NCBI GenBank assembly: GCA_024760905.1
Contig: CM045729.1
Location: 52,269,580 to 52,333,579 of the forward strand
DNA: 64,000 nucleotides
Direction of reading: 5' to 3'
DNA from: Plotosus lineatus
Taxonomy: Eukaryota > Chordata > Actinopteri > Siluriformes > Plotosidae
Within the stretch, counting starts at the first letter, position 1. Every line of letters starts with the position of its first letter. The notes below the pieces were generated by a model. It was given only the letters and a program-made list of their open reading frames with translations, was not told the origin of the DNA and did not search any database. This document shows positions 52,660-63,254 of this stretch, in pieces. The position numbers and the translations under genes are program-made.

Positions 52660-52757
52660 GCACACACACACTTACTGGTCGGCTGCATCAGAGACAGGAA
52701 GTGCTATGGAACAGGGTGCACAACACAGATACTTTCTTCTCTACGCCTTCAAACTCG
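52600..52757 (+). other. possible non-coding first exon of wipf1
   Basis: A strong donor (CTCGG|GTAAGTT at about 52757) follows roughly 80 nt of unique sequence after a (CA)n array. It lies 3 kb upstream of the wipf1 ATG exon, where a spliced 5' UTR exon would be expected from the mammalian gene. Only the donor supports it. Confidence 0.2.
52615..52671. repeat. (CA)n microsatellite
   Basis: CA repeat with two CG interruptions. Confidence 0.93.
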
Positions 52758-52759
52758 GG

Positions 52760-54259
52760 TAAGTTCATCTTTTCCTTTGAGTGAAATCTGGGAGTAATCA
52801 GGGAGGAAAGGGAGGCTGTGGGGGTCAGTGAGGGCATCTCTGCCTGTCAATGCTTTTTGTAGTTTTTTTTTTTTTGCTTGTTTGTTTGTTTTTTATGTGA
52901 AGGTGCTTGCATTGTTTGTTTGCGCTACTGCAGAGGAAACTCAGAGGAGGAAATATGCTACAAAGCTACAGAAGTAGAAGGGTGGTTGCTGGGTTGTTGC
53001 CGGTTAACCATGTTGTATCTTCATCTGTTTTCCAACTTGAGAACCATTGCAATGTAAGACGCATTTTGTAAAAAATAAATAAAGAAAGAAAGAAAGAAAT
53101 CATCTGAAATGTAGAAGTGCTGAAGTTATGAATGAAATGTGTGGGGTTTGGTGAAAACCCTTAATTATTATTGGTAGACTAAACTCATCACATATCTATC
53201 TATCTATATATATGAAAACTACTTTAGCAGCAACTGCAACAACTACTGTATATATATTACTTAAAAAGTTGACAGTGATACAGATCTTTGTGTCGCATTC
53301 ACACTCATTTAGTAAATAATTTTTGTGCTGATGGTTTTGTCTGTTGGCTGTTTATACCTGTAGTTTTGTTTAAAGTTTAAGAAAAATATATCTTTTTTTT
53401 TCCCAAAGAAAATATAAATATTTTAATGCTTATTTTCCTTACTCTGTTACACATATTCCGTTCTTCTTGTGACTGTTTTGGTTCCACTTTTTTGAAAGTA
53501 ACTTTAAAACCAGCAGGTTCCTGTTTGTCTCCTTACACATAAGTTACCTTTACTGCAGTAAACACAAAATAAAAATAAACAGCTGATACCAAGAATTAAA
53601 AAAATGCAACTGAACAGAATATAGAAAGTTTCTTCATCAGGTTCAAACAGGCTGAGCCTGGAGCTGCCTCACATTCTCGAATTCACAAGTTGATCTTGTG
53701 GCTGATGTTCTAACTGTAAAGGAAATGGAGAGGCTTGTATTAGTTTCTCATTAGGAGCCTATGTATCAGGAAGCTGCTGTCAGCTCTGCTCAAAAAAACA
53801 CACAGATCTGACTGACAAAGAAAGTCATAATTCTGCTGAGATCGCACTGTATGAACGGTAATAATTATTTTTGGTAAATGACTTAATATCTGTCACAAAT
53901 TCATTTCAAAGCAGACATTTTTGAACAGTGAAAACTCATCTCACAGCAAAGGCCTGTGTAACAGAGCTGGAGATTTTAAGTTAGACTGTGTATCATAGAT
54001 CATAAATAGCAATGGAAAAATAATTAAAAATGTACATTCTAAAAGAGGTACAGTTTTCTGCCATATCCGTAGCATAGCTGGTTACATAGGATTTAAGGTA
54101 AGGCTGACTCACATGTAAGCAAATCATGTCTGAAAGTACCAACTGGAACTCACATATTTTTGGAAATAGCTGGTCAGATTTGAGAAAAGTGATCCGTATT
54201 TGGGGTGTTGGTGAAAAACCTTGGACCTGCACAAAATTTGGTGTGAAATTAGACTTGAT
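52760..54259. other. chrna1-wipf1 intergenic DNA
   Basis: No gene recognised; only short T runs and GAAA repeats near 53085. Confidence 0.5.
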
Positions 54260-54267
54260 AGCTTTCT

Positions 54268-54611
54268 TCTTCTTAGGGCACTGGATCACTGATCCTAGGG
54301 TTGGGGGTTCGAGTCCCACTCTCCACAAGGTTGTCACTGTCCCCCCCCCAGTGTAGCTAACTGGATTATCAAAGGCCGGCCATGTCTCTCACTGTCTATG
54401 GTGAAAGATTCATGTAAAAGAACCATTGCTGACTTTTGTCAAGAGTAGACTGCAAAGCCGTCAGCGTGTTTCTGTCCCTTGCTAAAGGGTTGTGTCAAGA
54501 AGGGCATCCGACGTAAAAACCTCTGCCGAATCAGACAATTCGCTGTGGAAAAAATTTTGCCCTGGAAATTCGCCCTGGAAAAAAAGGGAAAAAGCCAAAA
54601 GGAAAAGAATA
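54268..54611 (+). mobile_element. SINE, truncated tRNA head with RTE-like tail
   Basis: AGGGCACTGGATCACTGATC, GGTTCGAGTCC, body, and a tail with a local duplication (GCCCTGGAAATTCGCCCTGG) before AAAGCCAAAAGGAAAAGAA. The 8-bp AGCTTTCT at 54260-54267 and 54612-54619 may be the target duplication. Confidence 0.8.
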
Positions 54612-54624
54612 AGCTTTCTCCTTC

Positions 54625-54963
54625 AAGAAGCTTTCTCCTTCTTCTTTTCCTTTCGGCGGTTCCCTTCAGGGGTCACCAGTGCAAATCCTCTGCATCTTCT
54701 TCTCTTACACCAGCTACCTTCATGTCCTCCTTCACCGCTTCCATACATCTTCTCTTTGGTCTTCCTCTCGGCCTTCTGCTTGATAATTCCAACTTCAGCA
54801 TCCTACTACCAATATACTCACTATCCCTCGTCTGCACATGTCCAAACCATCTCAATCTAGACTCTCTGACTTTGTCTCCAAGACCTCTTACATGTGCTGT
54901 CCCTCTGATGTACTCAATCCTGATCCTATCCGTCCTTGTTACTCCCAAAGAGAACCACAACAC
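54625..54963 (-). mobile_element. RTE-like LINE 3' fragment
   Basis: The minus frame reads SLGVTRTDRIRIEYIRGTAH, LRWFGHVQTRDSEYIGSRML and RRPRGRPKRRCMEAV. The tail at the left, CTTCTTTTCCTTTCGGCGGT, abuts the preceding SINE. Confidence 0.83.
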
Positions 54964-55693
54964 AGCTATTATTAGATATTTGGAAATATTCAACGACTAA
55001 TTTCGAACATCATTCCAAGCAGTATCTTTCACTGAAACAATCTGAAAACATGTTGCATTATTTCATGGCTATATTGCTCAGGTGTGAGTAGCTCTTAGTC
55101 TAAGAGCTTCAGTCCCAGAATCTGTAACTTGTTTGATGTTCATTTAAAATGAAATGACCAGAGCTAATAGTTCTGTTGCTGGTGATAAAAAGCAACAACA
55201 TTTTGATTGACATTTATTTTTACTATTTAGCAATGAACACAAACAACGAAATCACCAAACTGTGGTTCTGAGAACAATTGTAACAATTGGATATTACTTT
55301 TGTATAACCAATGGCTTCGTGATGCAATATGATAGCAATGTATATGGCGTGTTATCAAATGGTGTGGAACAGACTTATTTTAAACCAGCTGTGCTGGAAA
55401 AAAATGTACATCTTGTGCAGGACCAGCCTGGATCCACAAAACATTCTGTTCAATGTGATCTAAGAACTACACCGACAAGTTTCACTTAAAGAAATAAGAA
55501 ACCATAGACAGTCTTAAATTCTTGTTTTGAGGTGTGAGAAAGAGCCTCATGTACAACTTTTATATGTCTCCTTTTTTATCCACCCAATGAATAAGTGTGA
55601 AAAAAGGGTGATGGTGTGAAGCTTAATATAATTATGTGTTGAGAGTTTTCAAGAGACAACTTAGTTAAATATTTCTTCAGTTTTCTCTCTCTC

Positions 55694-55696
<3 letters not shown>
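54964..55696. other. wipf1 upstream DNA
   Basis: Unique sequence. A 74-codon ORF at 55262-55489 has no recognisable domain or splice support. Confidence 0.4.

Positions 55697-55738
<42 letters not shown>
55697..55738. repeat. (GT)n microsatellite upstream of the wipf1 start
   Basis: About 42 bp of GT repeats, 45 nt before the wipf1 ATG. Confidence 0.95.
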
Positions 55739-55782
55739 ATATTTAGATACAGTGAGAGTGACTGAGCACACAGGACAGAATC

Positions 55783-55833
55783 ATGCCTGGTCCTCCACCC
55801 CCTCCAGCACCCCCTCCTCCAACCTTTGCTTTG
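55783..55833 (+). CDS. wipf1: wipf1 coding exon 1
   Basis: 51 nt, residues 1-17: [19 protein letters not shown], donor TTG|GTAAGA, phase 0. The start is chosen by match to the conserved WIP N-terminus. A (GT)n array and a possible acceptor (ATATTTAG) lie at 55697-55747, so the exon may be the second of the transcript. Confidence 0.92.
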
Positions 55834-58127
55834 GTAAGAAACATCACAGATGTGTGCTTATGTTTTGTGGAAAATGTTATATATATATGTGAATAATCAA
55901 ACACCCCCCCTCCCCCTCCCCCAGTGCAGCTAACTGGGTTATCAAAGGCCAGCCACGTCTCTCACTGTCTATGGTGAGAGGCATGCAAAAGAACCATTCA
56001 TTGCTGACTTTCATAAAGAGTAGGCTGCATAGCCGTCACCTTGTTTCTGCCCTGTGATGGCCTGGCGAGCTCTCCAGGGTGTACTCTGCCCTCGACCAGA
56101 GTCGGCTGGGATGGGCGCCAGCCTCCCCGCGACCCAAGTTAGGATTAAGCGGTTACAGAAAATGAAAGAATACAGAATTTCTTAGTGTTGGGAGACACCT
56201 AGTGGTCTGTGTATTAATGGTGGCTGAAACCGAATTTTTATTTACAGTATTTTTTTATTTTTTACTTTTGTATATTTTTTAAGGCAAATACTGAAAAACC
56301 AAACTTATCCAGAGGTGAGCAGCAGGGCAGGAATGCTTTACTCTCAGATATCAGCAAAGGCGCTCGCCTGAAGAAAACTGTCACCAATGACCGCAGTGGT
56401 CCGGTATTAGATAGTAAGTGAACTGAGATTTGACTTCAACATACTACTGCATACCTCACTCCACATTTTTTTAAAGAAAAAAAATATATATTAAAAAACT
56501 GCAATTGTTTTACAGAGCCAAAAGGGGGCGGGGGCTTAGGTAGTGGTGGTGGATCAGGAGGTGGAGCTCCAGGTGGACTTGGGGGACTGTTCCAGGGTGG
56601 GATGCCAAAATTAAAATCTGCAGGAGGTGGCTCTGGCAAGTACCAGTTCATCTCTGTAAATGATAAATAATTGCCCAAAATATGTTTATTTAAATGTATT
56701 TCTATCTATGGAGTTCATTACATTTATATTTGTTTAAACAGCAAGACCACCTGTGCCATCCATTGGAGGAAGATCCCCAGCACCAGGTGGAGGAGCTCCT
56801 CCTCGACTCCCTACTACACCTTCTGGCCGATCCAGCTTGGGCAGGGGTCCGCCACCTTCTTCTACACCTGCCCCTCCACACAGTTCACATACTGGTGGTC
56901 TACCACCTTTGCCAGGAGGTCGATTCCCGACCTCCCCTTCTACACCTCCAACACTGCCAGGCCGGCACCCTAATGCTTCTTTTCCTGGCCACCAATCATC
57001 TTTGCCTCCACCACCTGTTCCTTCAAGTGCCCGTCCATCTCCTAATACTTTTTCCTCTGGATCCTCAAATAATTTCCCCCCTCCACCATTAGGAAACAGG
57101 TCATCATTACCTCCACCTCCTGTCCCCGCTAGTGCCCGGCCACAATTTTCCACGGGGAGCACAGATGATTTCCCCCCACCACCCAAATCGGCAGGAGGAA
57201 ACAGGTCATTACCTCCACCTCCTGTCCCCTCTAGTGCCCGGCCATCATTTTCCACAGAGGGCTTAGATGATTTCCCCCCTCCTCCACCATCCACAGGAGG
57301 ACATAGATCATCATTACCTCCAGTTCCCCCTAGTAGCCATCTTCCTTTTCCACCACCTCCTTCTATGTCAAATGATTTTCCTCCTCCACCACCAGTTGGT
57401 GTAAGTAGAGCATCATTTTCTGGTGATGGCTCTCAACTGCCACCACCTCCACCAGGAGGTAAACCAGGAGCAAGATCCATAGGTAGTGGCCCACCACCAC
57501 TTCCTCCAGGAAGAGGAGATCTGCCACCACTACCCCCTACACCAGCAAGAGAGTCGAACAGCACAGCTCACAAAAATTCTTTTAGTACCCCACCAGCTGT
57601 TCCGCGACCAGGGGGATCTGCACCACCACCTCCTCCACCCAGTTCTAGACCACCACAAGCAGGAAAAGCCTCATCTATACGATCAGGTATGGCTTTTGTC
57701 AAGTTTATTTGTTTTTATGTCTAATTTCTGTCATTTTACATTGTTGGGTCAACATAGGACAATTGAATCTCATATGCATTAGGTCCTCTTCCTCCTCTTC
57801 CAGTAGGGGACAGCAGAGGGGGTATGCCTCCTGCACCTCCTTCTAATCATCCGGGTGGTAGTCGGGGAGCTGGCAGACCGCCCCCTCCTCCTGATAGGCC
57901 TGGGGCAGGAGGGCTTCCTCCTCCCCCAGCCTCCTCCATGGGCAATGGCTATCAAAGCTCATCTCAACACTCCACAGGTATAGCTTTGTTAGCACTTTAA
58001 GAAGTTAAATGGTGTAGTCATTGATTTTGGTTAGTTAGAGGTTATTTATTGTTAACTACATATTTTGAAATACAAATTCCAGTGGTCTCTAAAAAAATCT
58101 AATTTTACAGCATACATAATAATAATG

Positions 58128-58174
<47 letters not shown>

Positions 58175-60058
58175 TATTATTATTATTATTATTATTATAA
58201 TAGTTGGTGTGGTGGTGTAGTGCTGACTATGTCTGCCCCACAGACTGTTGATAATGACAGTAAATCTCCTTTCCTTTTGTCAAACCACAGTGAGGAAGAA
58301 ATCCGTTAAACCACAGAATATAATAGAAGGCCCCACTTATTGTCGTACTTCTTCTTGTTACTCTTCTCCTTTCGGCTGTTCCCTATCAGGGGTCGCCACA
58401 ACGAATCAGCTGCCTCCATCTTCATGGAAGTCATATTAATGATTTGCATATTCGATTTCGCGTAGGTTTTTATGTCGGATGCCTTTCCTGACACAACCAT
58501 TAGCGAGGGGCGGAAACACGCTGACGGCTATGCAGCTACTCTAGTCAGCAATCGTTCTTTTACATGCCTCTCACCATAGACAGTGAGAGACATGGCCGGC
58601 CTTTGATAACCCAGTTAGCTGCACTGGGGCCACTTATTATCATAATACAATACAATTTATTGGATTTATTAAGCATTTTCAAACGTGCGAATCAGATGAT
58701 TCGCTGTGGTGACTCCCGAGTAAAAGGGAAAAAGCCGAAAGGAAAACAGACAGACATATATTGATATTCTGGTAAGCAACAGCCTAAAAAGTAAACAGTG
58801 AGAATCCTGTCTGAGTCACTTGTCTGTGCAGACTTGTTAAGCTCTTTTTATTGCTCAACTCAATAAAGCGTAACACTTTACCATTTCCGGGATTTAAATT
58901 AAAATACTGACCTATTTTGCACATGGTTTCCCTTCACATGGCATGTTTGTTATACTAAATGTTTGTGGCACAGTCAGACATTAGCCTGATGGGCCGGAGA
59001 CAGGACATTTTCTCACTATAGCATTATCTGTCTCAAAGGTAGCATGACAGACCATGAAGCACAAATTGAAATATAAATTATAATTGGATTCATAAGCATG
59101 TCTGTTAACAAGTTAATCACGTGCCTAAAGACAGTACTGATAGATTCCTATTAAACCTGTATATCGGACAGGTCGGATGAGAACATTAGAATCATCACAT
59201 TTTATAATAAACACAGGATGGCCTTAACAGTGTAAATGGCTTATGCTACCTAATGTGTTTTTCGTGCCAAAAATATATCAGTTCCTTTTCATTTCACAAA
59301 ACACTTTACAGTATTCTTTATTAGAGGTATGGTGAGGCTGAAACCCATTACAGCCAAGTCTGGGGGAAATGTGGGGTGCACCCTGAACATCTCACCATTC
59401 CATTGCAGGAAATATATATATATTATTTTACACTTAAAATGACATGGGCCAACTATTCTAAACGACTGGATATATAATAATCACACATGATCACCCGAAA
59501 TATCACAAATCAGGCAAGGTGTGGGGTCGCAGCTTTTTTTTTTTAATAAGGGACTGATTTAAAGAATTTATCTTCTGATTGGTTTTCTTATGAATATTAG
59601 ATGTGACTTTGACTGAATTCGAAACTACATCCGACTGTCATGCTGCAGAAGACACTGATGATGCCTGGGTTGTTTGGCACTGATAGTAAACCAACATGGT
59701 TCTTGTTTTCTAGATGACTGGGAAATTAGGTTTTCCTTTCATTCACTGTCTGAATTGCCACCTCCTGAGCCTTTCATTTCCATTCCTAAGACATACCCTA
59801 GCAAGTTGGGCAAGAGTGATAACAAAGGTAAGATGCTTTCTGATTTGGTTTGTCAGCTTTTGTCTTTGTTTGTTTGTTTGTTTTATCTAGGAATGTGAAA
59901 AATGGTTTTAAGATCATTTAAATATGAGCATTATAATAAAAAATATTCATTATGTATACTGTATATTCAGAATACATGTGAGGACACCTTGTGTTTTCCT
60001 TACAGGATCATTACCGAGGGAAAGAGGAGCTCCTCCACTGCCTCCATTACCCAGATAA
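55783..60058 (+). CDS. wipf1: WAS/WASL-interacting protein family member 1 (WIP), seven coding exons
   Basis: Joined exons 55783-55833, 56284-56413, 56516-56639, 56746-57686, 57783-57977, 59714-59827 and 60006-60058 give 1608 nt (535 aa plus stop). The N-terminus [18 protein letters not shown] is a profilin-type proline tract. A WH2 actin-binding motif follows ([12 protein letters not shown] with LKKT at 46-49), then a Gly-rich stretch and a long proline-rich region. The C-terminal WASP/N-WASP EVH1-binding segment is [20 protein letters not shown] with YPSK, ending [11 protein letters not shown]. Known role: binds actin and stabilises WASP in the cytoskeleton, mainly in blood cells. It is about 30 residues longer than human WIP, mostly from a roughly 33-residue proline-rich unit repeated about four times in exon 4. 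The exon 3/4 junction has two possible readings; the chosen one keeps frame with a GT donor. Confidence 0.93.
55905..56167 (+). mobile_element. SINE, headless copy with L2-like tail
   Basis: Starts at the C run before AGTGCAGCTAACTGGGTTAT, then the body, junction TTGTTTCTGCCCTGTGATGG, and tail AGGATTAAGCGGTTACAGAA. It fills most of wipf1 intron 1. Confidence 0.85.
56284..56413 (+). CDS. wipf1: wipf1 coding exon 2 (WH2 domain)
   Basis: 130 nt, residues 18-60: [13 protein letters not shown], then [20 protein letters not shown] (WH2) and NDRSGPVLD. Acceptor TTTTTTAAG, donor GATA|GTAAGT, phase 1. Confidence 0.94.
56516..56639 (+). CDS. wipf1: wipf1 coding exon 3 (glycine-rich)
   Basis: 124 nt, residues 61-101 plus two bases: [20 protein letters not shown], then [18 protein letters not shown]. 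Acceptor GTTTTACAG. Donor taken as GGCAA|GTACCA. The alternative GGAG|GTGGCT at 56625/56626 would also keep frame if paired with a different acceptor. Confidence 0.85.
56746..57686 (+). CDS. wipf1: wipf1 coding exon 4 (long proline-rich exon)
   Basis: 941 nt, residues 102-415. Starts [16 protein letters not shown] and consists of proline clusters. About four units of [11 protein letters not shown]...DDFPPPP (about 100 nt each) run from 56990 to 57400. It ends GKASSIRS before the donor TCAG|GTATGG. The start at 56746 uses an AAG acceptor (CAGCAAG|ACC); see the exon 3 entry. Confidence 0.88.
56990..57400 (+). repeat. wipf1: tandem ~100-nt proline-rich coding repeat in wipf1
   Basis: Four units of about 33 residues. 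Units 2 and 3 are nearly identical at DNA level (TTACCTCCACCTCCTGTCCC, CTAGTGCCCGGCCA, GATGATTTCCCCCC); units 1 and 4 are diverged. Confidence 0.85.
57783..57977 (+). CDS. wipf1: wipf1 coding exon 5
   Basis: 195 nt, residues 416-480: [40 protein letters not shown] and [11 protein letters not shown]. The acceptor is TGCATTAG, after a 96-nt intron; the donor is ACAG|GTATAG. Confidence 0.9.
58119..58200. repeat. (TAA)n followed by (TTA)n
   Basis: About 60 bp of AAT repeats turn directly into about 25 bp of ATT repeats, forming a self-complementary tract in wipf1 intron 5. Confidence 0.93.
58346..58752 (-). mobile_element. RTE-tailed SINE, minus copy plus plus-strand tail
   Basis: 58346-58629 reads tail to body on the minus strand (CTCCTTTCGGCTGTTCCCTA, GGGTCGCCACAACGAATCA, CCTCTCACCATAGACAGTGA, GATAACCCAGTTAGCTGCAC). 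At 58684-58752 a plus-strand tail of the same family follows (GTGCGAATCAGATGATTCGC ... GCCGAAAGG). In wipf1 intron 5. Confidence 0.83.
58753..59713 (+). other. wipf1 intron 5, right part
   Basis: Mostly unique. 59330-59410 contains a weak minus-strand L2-tail fragment (ATGGTGAGGCTGAAACCCAT). Confidence 0.5.
59714..59827 (+). CDS. wipf1: wipf1 coding exon 6 (WASP-binding segment)
   Basis: 114 nt, residues 481-518: [20 protein letters not shown] then [18 protein letters not shown]. This is the conserved WIP segment that wraps around the WASP EVH1 domain. Acceptor TTTTCTAG, donor AAAG|GTAAGA. Confidence 0.94.
60006..60058 (+). CDS. wipf1: wipf1 coding exon 7 (C-terminus, stop)
   Basis: Residues 519-535 ([17 protein letters not shown]) and stop TAA at 60056, the same ending pattern as human WIP. 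Acceptor TCCTTACAG. Confidence 0.93.
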
Positions 60059-60315
60059 AGATCAACAAAAAGCAGTCATGCCAGCGATGTATTAATATTC
60101 ATTTCTTAAATCCATCCTTAAATGGCTTTTTCTAATTGTTGCTATGTGTTTTAATTTCTACATGTGAGTGTTCTCTTGTTTTGTTTTGTTTCTGTATCTG
60201 TTTATAGTAACAAAACCATGTGACCAGCATCACAACTTGGTGGTGCACTACTGACTTGTAGAAAAGTCAGAGCTCAGGTGTTAAGAAACAGAAGTAGCCC
60301 TACAATTTCAAGGAA

Positions 60316-60321
60316 AATAAA
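60316..60321 (+). terminator. candidate wipf1 polyadenylation signal
   Basis: AATAAA about 260 nt after the stop. Two further hexamers lie at 60572-60577 and 60582-60587, just before the LINE insertion at 60644, so a distal site there is equally possible. Confidence 0.4.
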
Positions 60322-60344
60322 ACTAGGGTATTGCATTTTACACA

Positions 60345-60350
<6 letters not shown>

Positions 60351-60423
<73 letters not shown>

Positions 60424-60424
60424 A
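60351..60424. repeat. (CT)n(CA)n microsatellite
   Basis: CT repeats to about 60399, then CA repeats, in the wipf1 3' region. Confidence 0.95.
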
Positions 60425-60643
60425 AACAAATGTATTAAACATATGAAAATGCAGTGTATAGATATGTAGGCACATCACAGTTATTCAATTATACTATTAA
60501 AATTATAATTTTAATGGTGGTAATATGCCTACATAACTTTATAACTCCCTTTTTGAGTATGCTTCATTTTTAATAAAGACAAATAAAAACACAAACAGGG
60601 ATGCAAATATATTTTATAGTTTACTGTTCTTACTGAGACAGCT

Positions 60644-62507
60644 CATTGAAGAGAGAAGACAAAATAAGAACGAACAAGATCAAGGCCTGGAATATAGTTT
60701 GCCCTGTACATAAGTGAAACGTGAATGCCAACGCGCGAAAAGAAGATGGACAGAAAAAATTGTACGAGAATCGGAAGAGGCGACCAGGGTTAATAACAGC
60801 AAAAAAAAGCATACAAGCTGATAAGAACACTAACTGGAAAAAGTACGCACCCAGGACTGGGAATCAAAGACAAACATGGGAATCTGCTCTATGGAAAAGA
60901 AGACATCCTCAAAAGGTGGCATGAATATGCTAAAGACCTTTCAAAGGAACTGAGCAACATAGAGGAAATAAATACCCAGAGGAGAGATAGAACTATTGGT
61001 GATGAAGGATGAAATCAGGGCTGCTATAAAAAGATTTAAAAAGGAAAAGCCACAGGTGCCAATGGGATACCAGCTGAAGCTCTCAAGGCAGGGGAAGAAA
61101 CAAGTGTGGACATCCTGAAGACCATCATCGATCAGATTTGGTTGACTGGAGAGTGGGCAGAAGAATGGGTCATCTCAGAGCTCATTGTGCTTCCGAAAGT
61201 CCCTGGCACACAAGAATGCTCAAAACACCACACAATCAACCTGATAAGTCATGCATCAACGGTCTTATTAGAGATTATTAGAAAAAGAATCGACAAGTAT
61301 GTGCAACAGGTCATGGCAGACGAACAATTTGGATTCATTCCCGGAAAACGTACCACAGAGGCCATCATTGCTTTGAGGAACATTCTTGAGAAAGCTGTCC
61401 AGAAACAAGATGAAGAACTATGGCTTCTCTTCATTGACTATAAGAATGCGTTTGACACTGTCTTTCACCCACCACTTTAGAACATCTTAAGAGAATGTGG
61501 CTTTCCCCAACATGTGGTCTGGCTGCTCAGTAAACTTTATGATCGAGCTGAAGGTGTAATTCGTACCGAAGATGGTCAAACGGGACCATTTCCATTTGGA
61601 AAGGGAGTTCGGCAAGGCTGTTTAGTTTCCCCAGCGCTATTCATTGTGGTAGGAGAGTACCTCATGAGAAATGTGGAAGATAGGCTTGATGAGCACATAG
61701 GCTTCAATATTGGTGGAACTCCTCTTTGGAACATTCGGTATGCAGATGACATTACTCTGCTAGCAAAAAGTAAAAAATAACTAACCTCCTTATCGGAAGC
61801 ACTCAGAGAAGAAAGCCTGAAACTTGGACTCGAGATTAATATGAATAAGACCAATGTCATGACTGTGAATGGCTCTGGAGAATTTGTTCTGGAAGGAGAC
61901 TGCATCGAAGAAGTAGACAGCTTCCAATTTCTTGGTTCCCAAGTAAGATCAAACGGTGATAGCGCCCCTGGTATAAGGACCAGGCCAATGATGGCAAGAA
62001 CAACAACAGCAAACCTCTCCAGAATCTGGAAATCCTGTCAAATTAGTACCAGCACCAAGGTACAACTGGTCAAGTCCCTAGTTTGGCCCGTCACCCTGTA
62101 CGGCAGTGAGAGCTGGACTCTGAAGCGAGAAGATCAATGGAGAGTCACCGCCTTTGAACTCTGGGTGTGGAGGAGAGTGCTCGGAATTAGTTGGAGAGAC
62201 AGGAAGACAAACGAGTATATCTATATCCGACAGCAAGTCAAAGTAAAAGCAGAAGAAGGACTTCTCCATCAGGGCCAATTGCGCAAAATAAGGAAATGCC
62301 TGCACCGGAAAAGGTGACCTGAAAGTGTAATACTGAGAACCATAGAAGGGAAGATACCCGGAAAAAAACACCGTGGACAGAGGAAGATATCGTGGATGGA
62401 CAAGAAGGCATGGACAGGACAGGGGCTGGAGTGGCTGCATCGACAGGTTTAGCAAAGGAAGATGCGTACGGTTCAAACATGGACTCCGGCTGCAGATAGA
62501 TAGATAG
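60644..62507 (+). mobile_element. LINE (RTE/BovB-like), 5'-truncated, with target duplications
   Basis: Reverse transcriptase in several frames with few stops: KATGANGIPAEALKAGEE (after a stop), ISELIVLPKVPG, EQFGFIPGKRTTEAIIALRN, FIDYKNAFD (motif A), VRQGCLVSPALF (motif B), IRYADDITLLAKSKK (motif C, YADD intact), then VDSFQFLGSQVRSNGD, VTLYGSESWTLKREDQWRVT and FELWVWRRVLGISWRDRKTN. The 3' end is (GATA)n. A perfect 12-bp duplication ACTGAGACAGCT lies at 60632-60643 and 62508-62519. It is distinct from the LINE family at 46.3, 49.7 and 63.3 kb. Confidence 0.9.
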
Positions 62508-62519
62508 ACTGAGACAGCT

Positions 62520-63159
62520 AAAACAAAACACCTTTGATGATATATCAGTTGAAATCTGCAGCGATAGTCAGTTAAAGTAGAATGAATTACAGTACAGTAT
62601 ATTTCTAGTGAGCAATAGAGGAAATCTGAGGTTATATGAAGTGAAATCAGAAGATTCTCTGCCAGGTACCAACAAGGCACTGAGTGTTAGCATGGTATTT
62701 GGGATATGTGCTGAAAATTGAATTAACTTCATTTCTTAACCACCATTTCTTGTGCAGTGTTTAATTTTGGGCTTCTGTTCTAAACTCTGCTCCTAATCTT
62801 TTGCACCAAATGTACTATCAGTTTTGGATTATAGCTGTTTTCTGGCAGACAGATTCAGATGAGTGAGTCACTATCACTGCACAGCAGTGTGAGGCCATAT
62901 TTGATGGCAAGTGTGGACCAGCACCAAGATTCGTTGAACCTTAATGATTAATATTCCAGTGTAAGCCAAAGGAGTAAAAGTTCCATTTGGAGTTTGGTTC
63001 CTTTCTTTTTTTTTCTTCATTGCCATTACTGTGATAATGTCTAAACAACTTTCTAAATGTCTAAGGAACTGTATTTTGATGAGCATAACAGCAGATTGCA
63101 GGAAGGTGTCCAGTATAATATAATAATATGTAAAACATGTTTATAATAATAATAATCAT

Positions 63160-63208
<49 letters not shown>

Positions 63209-63250
63209 TTCATAATCATCATTATTTAACACATTGGCAAGATTAAGATA
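62520..63250. other. intergenic, with an (ATC)n repeat
   Basis: No gene recognised. (ATC)n at about 63159-63207; the Asp-rich minus ORF across it is compositional. Confidence 0.55.
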
Positions 63251-63254
63251 AATC

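Noticed and set aside
56734..57294. 186-codon Gly-rich minus-strand frame
   Set aside because: Reverse of the proline-rich wipf1 exon 4; proline codons read as glycine on the other strand.
62078..62680. 200-codon minus-strand frame
   Set aside because: Antisense of the LINE at 60644-62507, running past its end; no recognisable protein.
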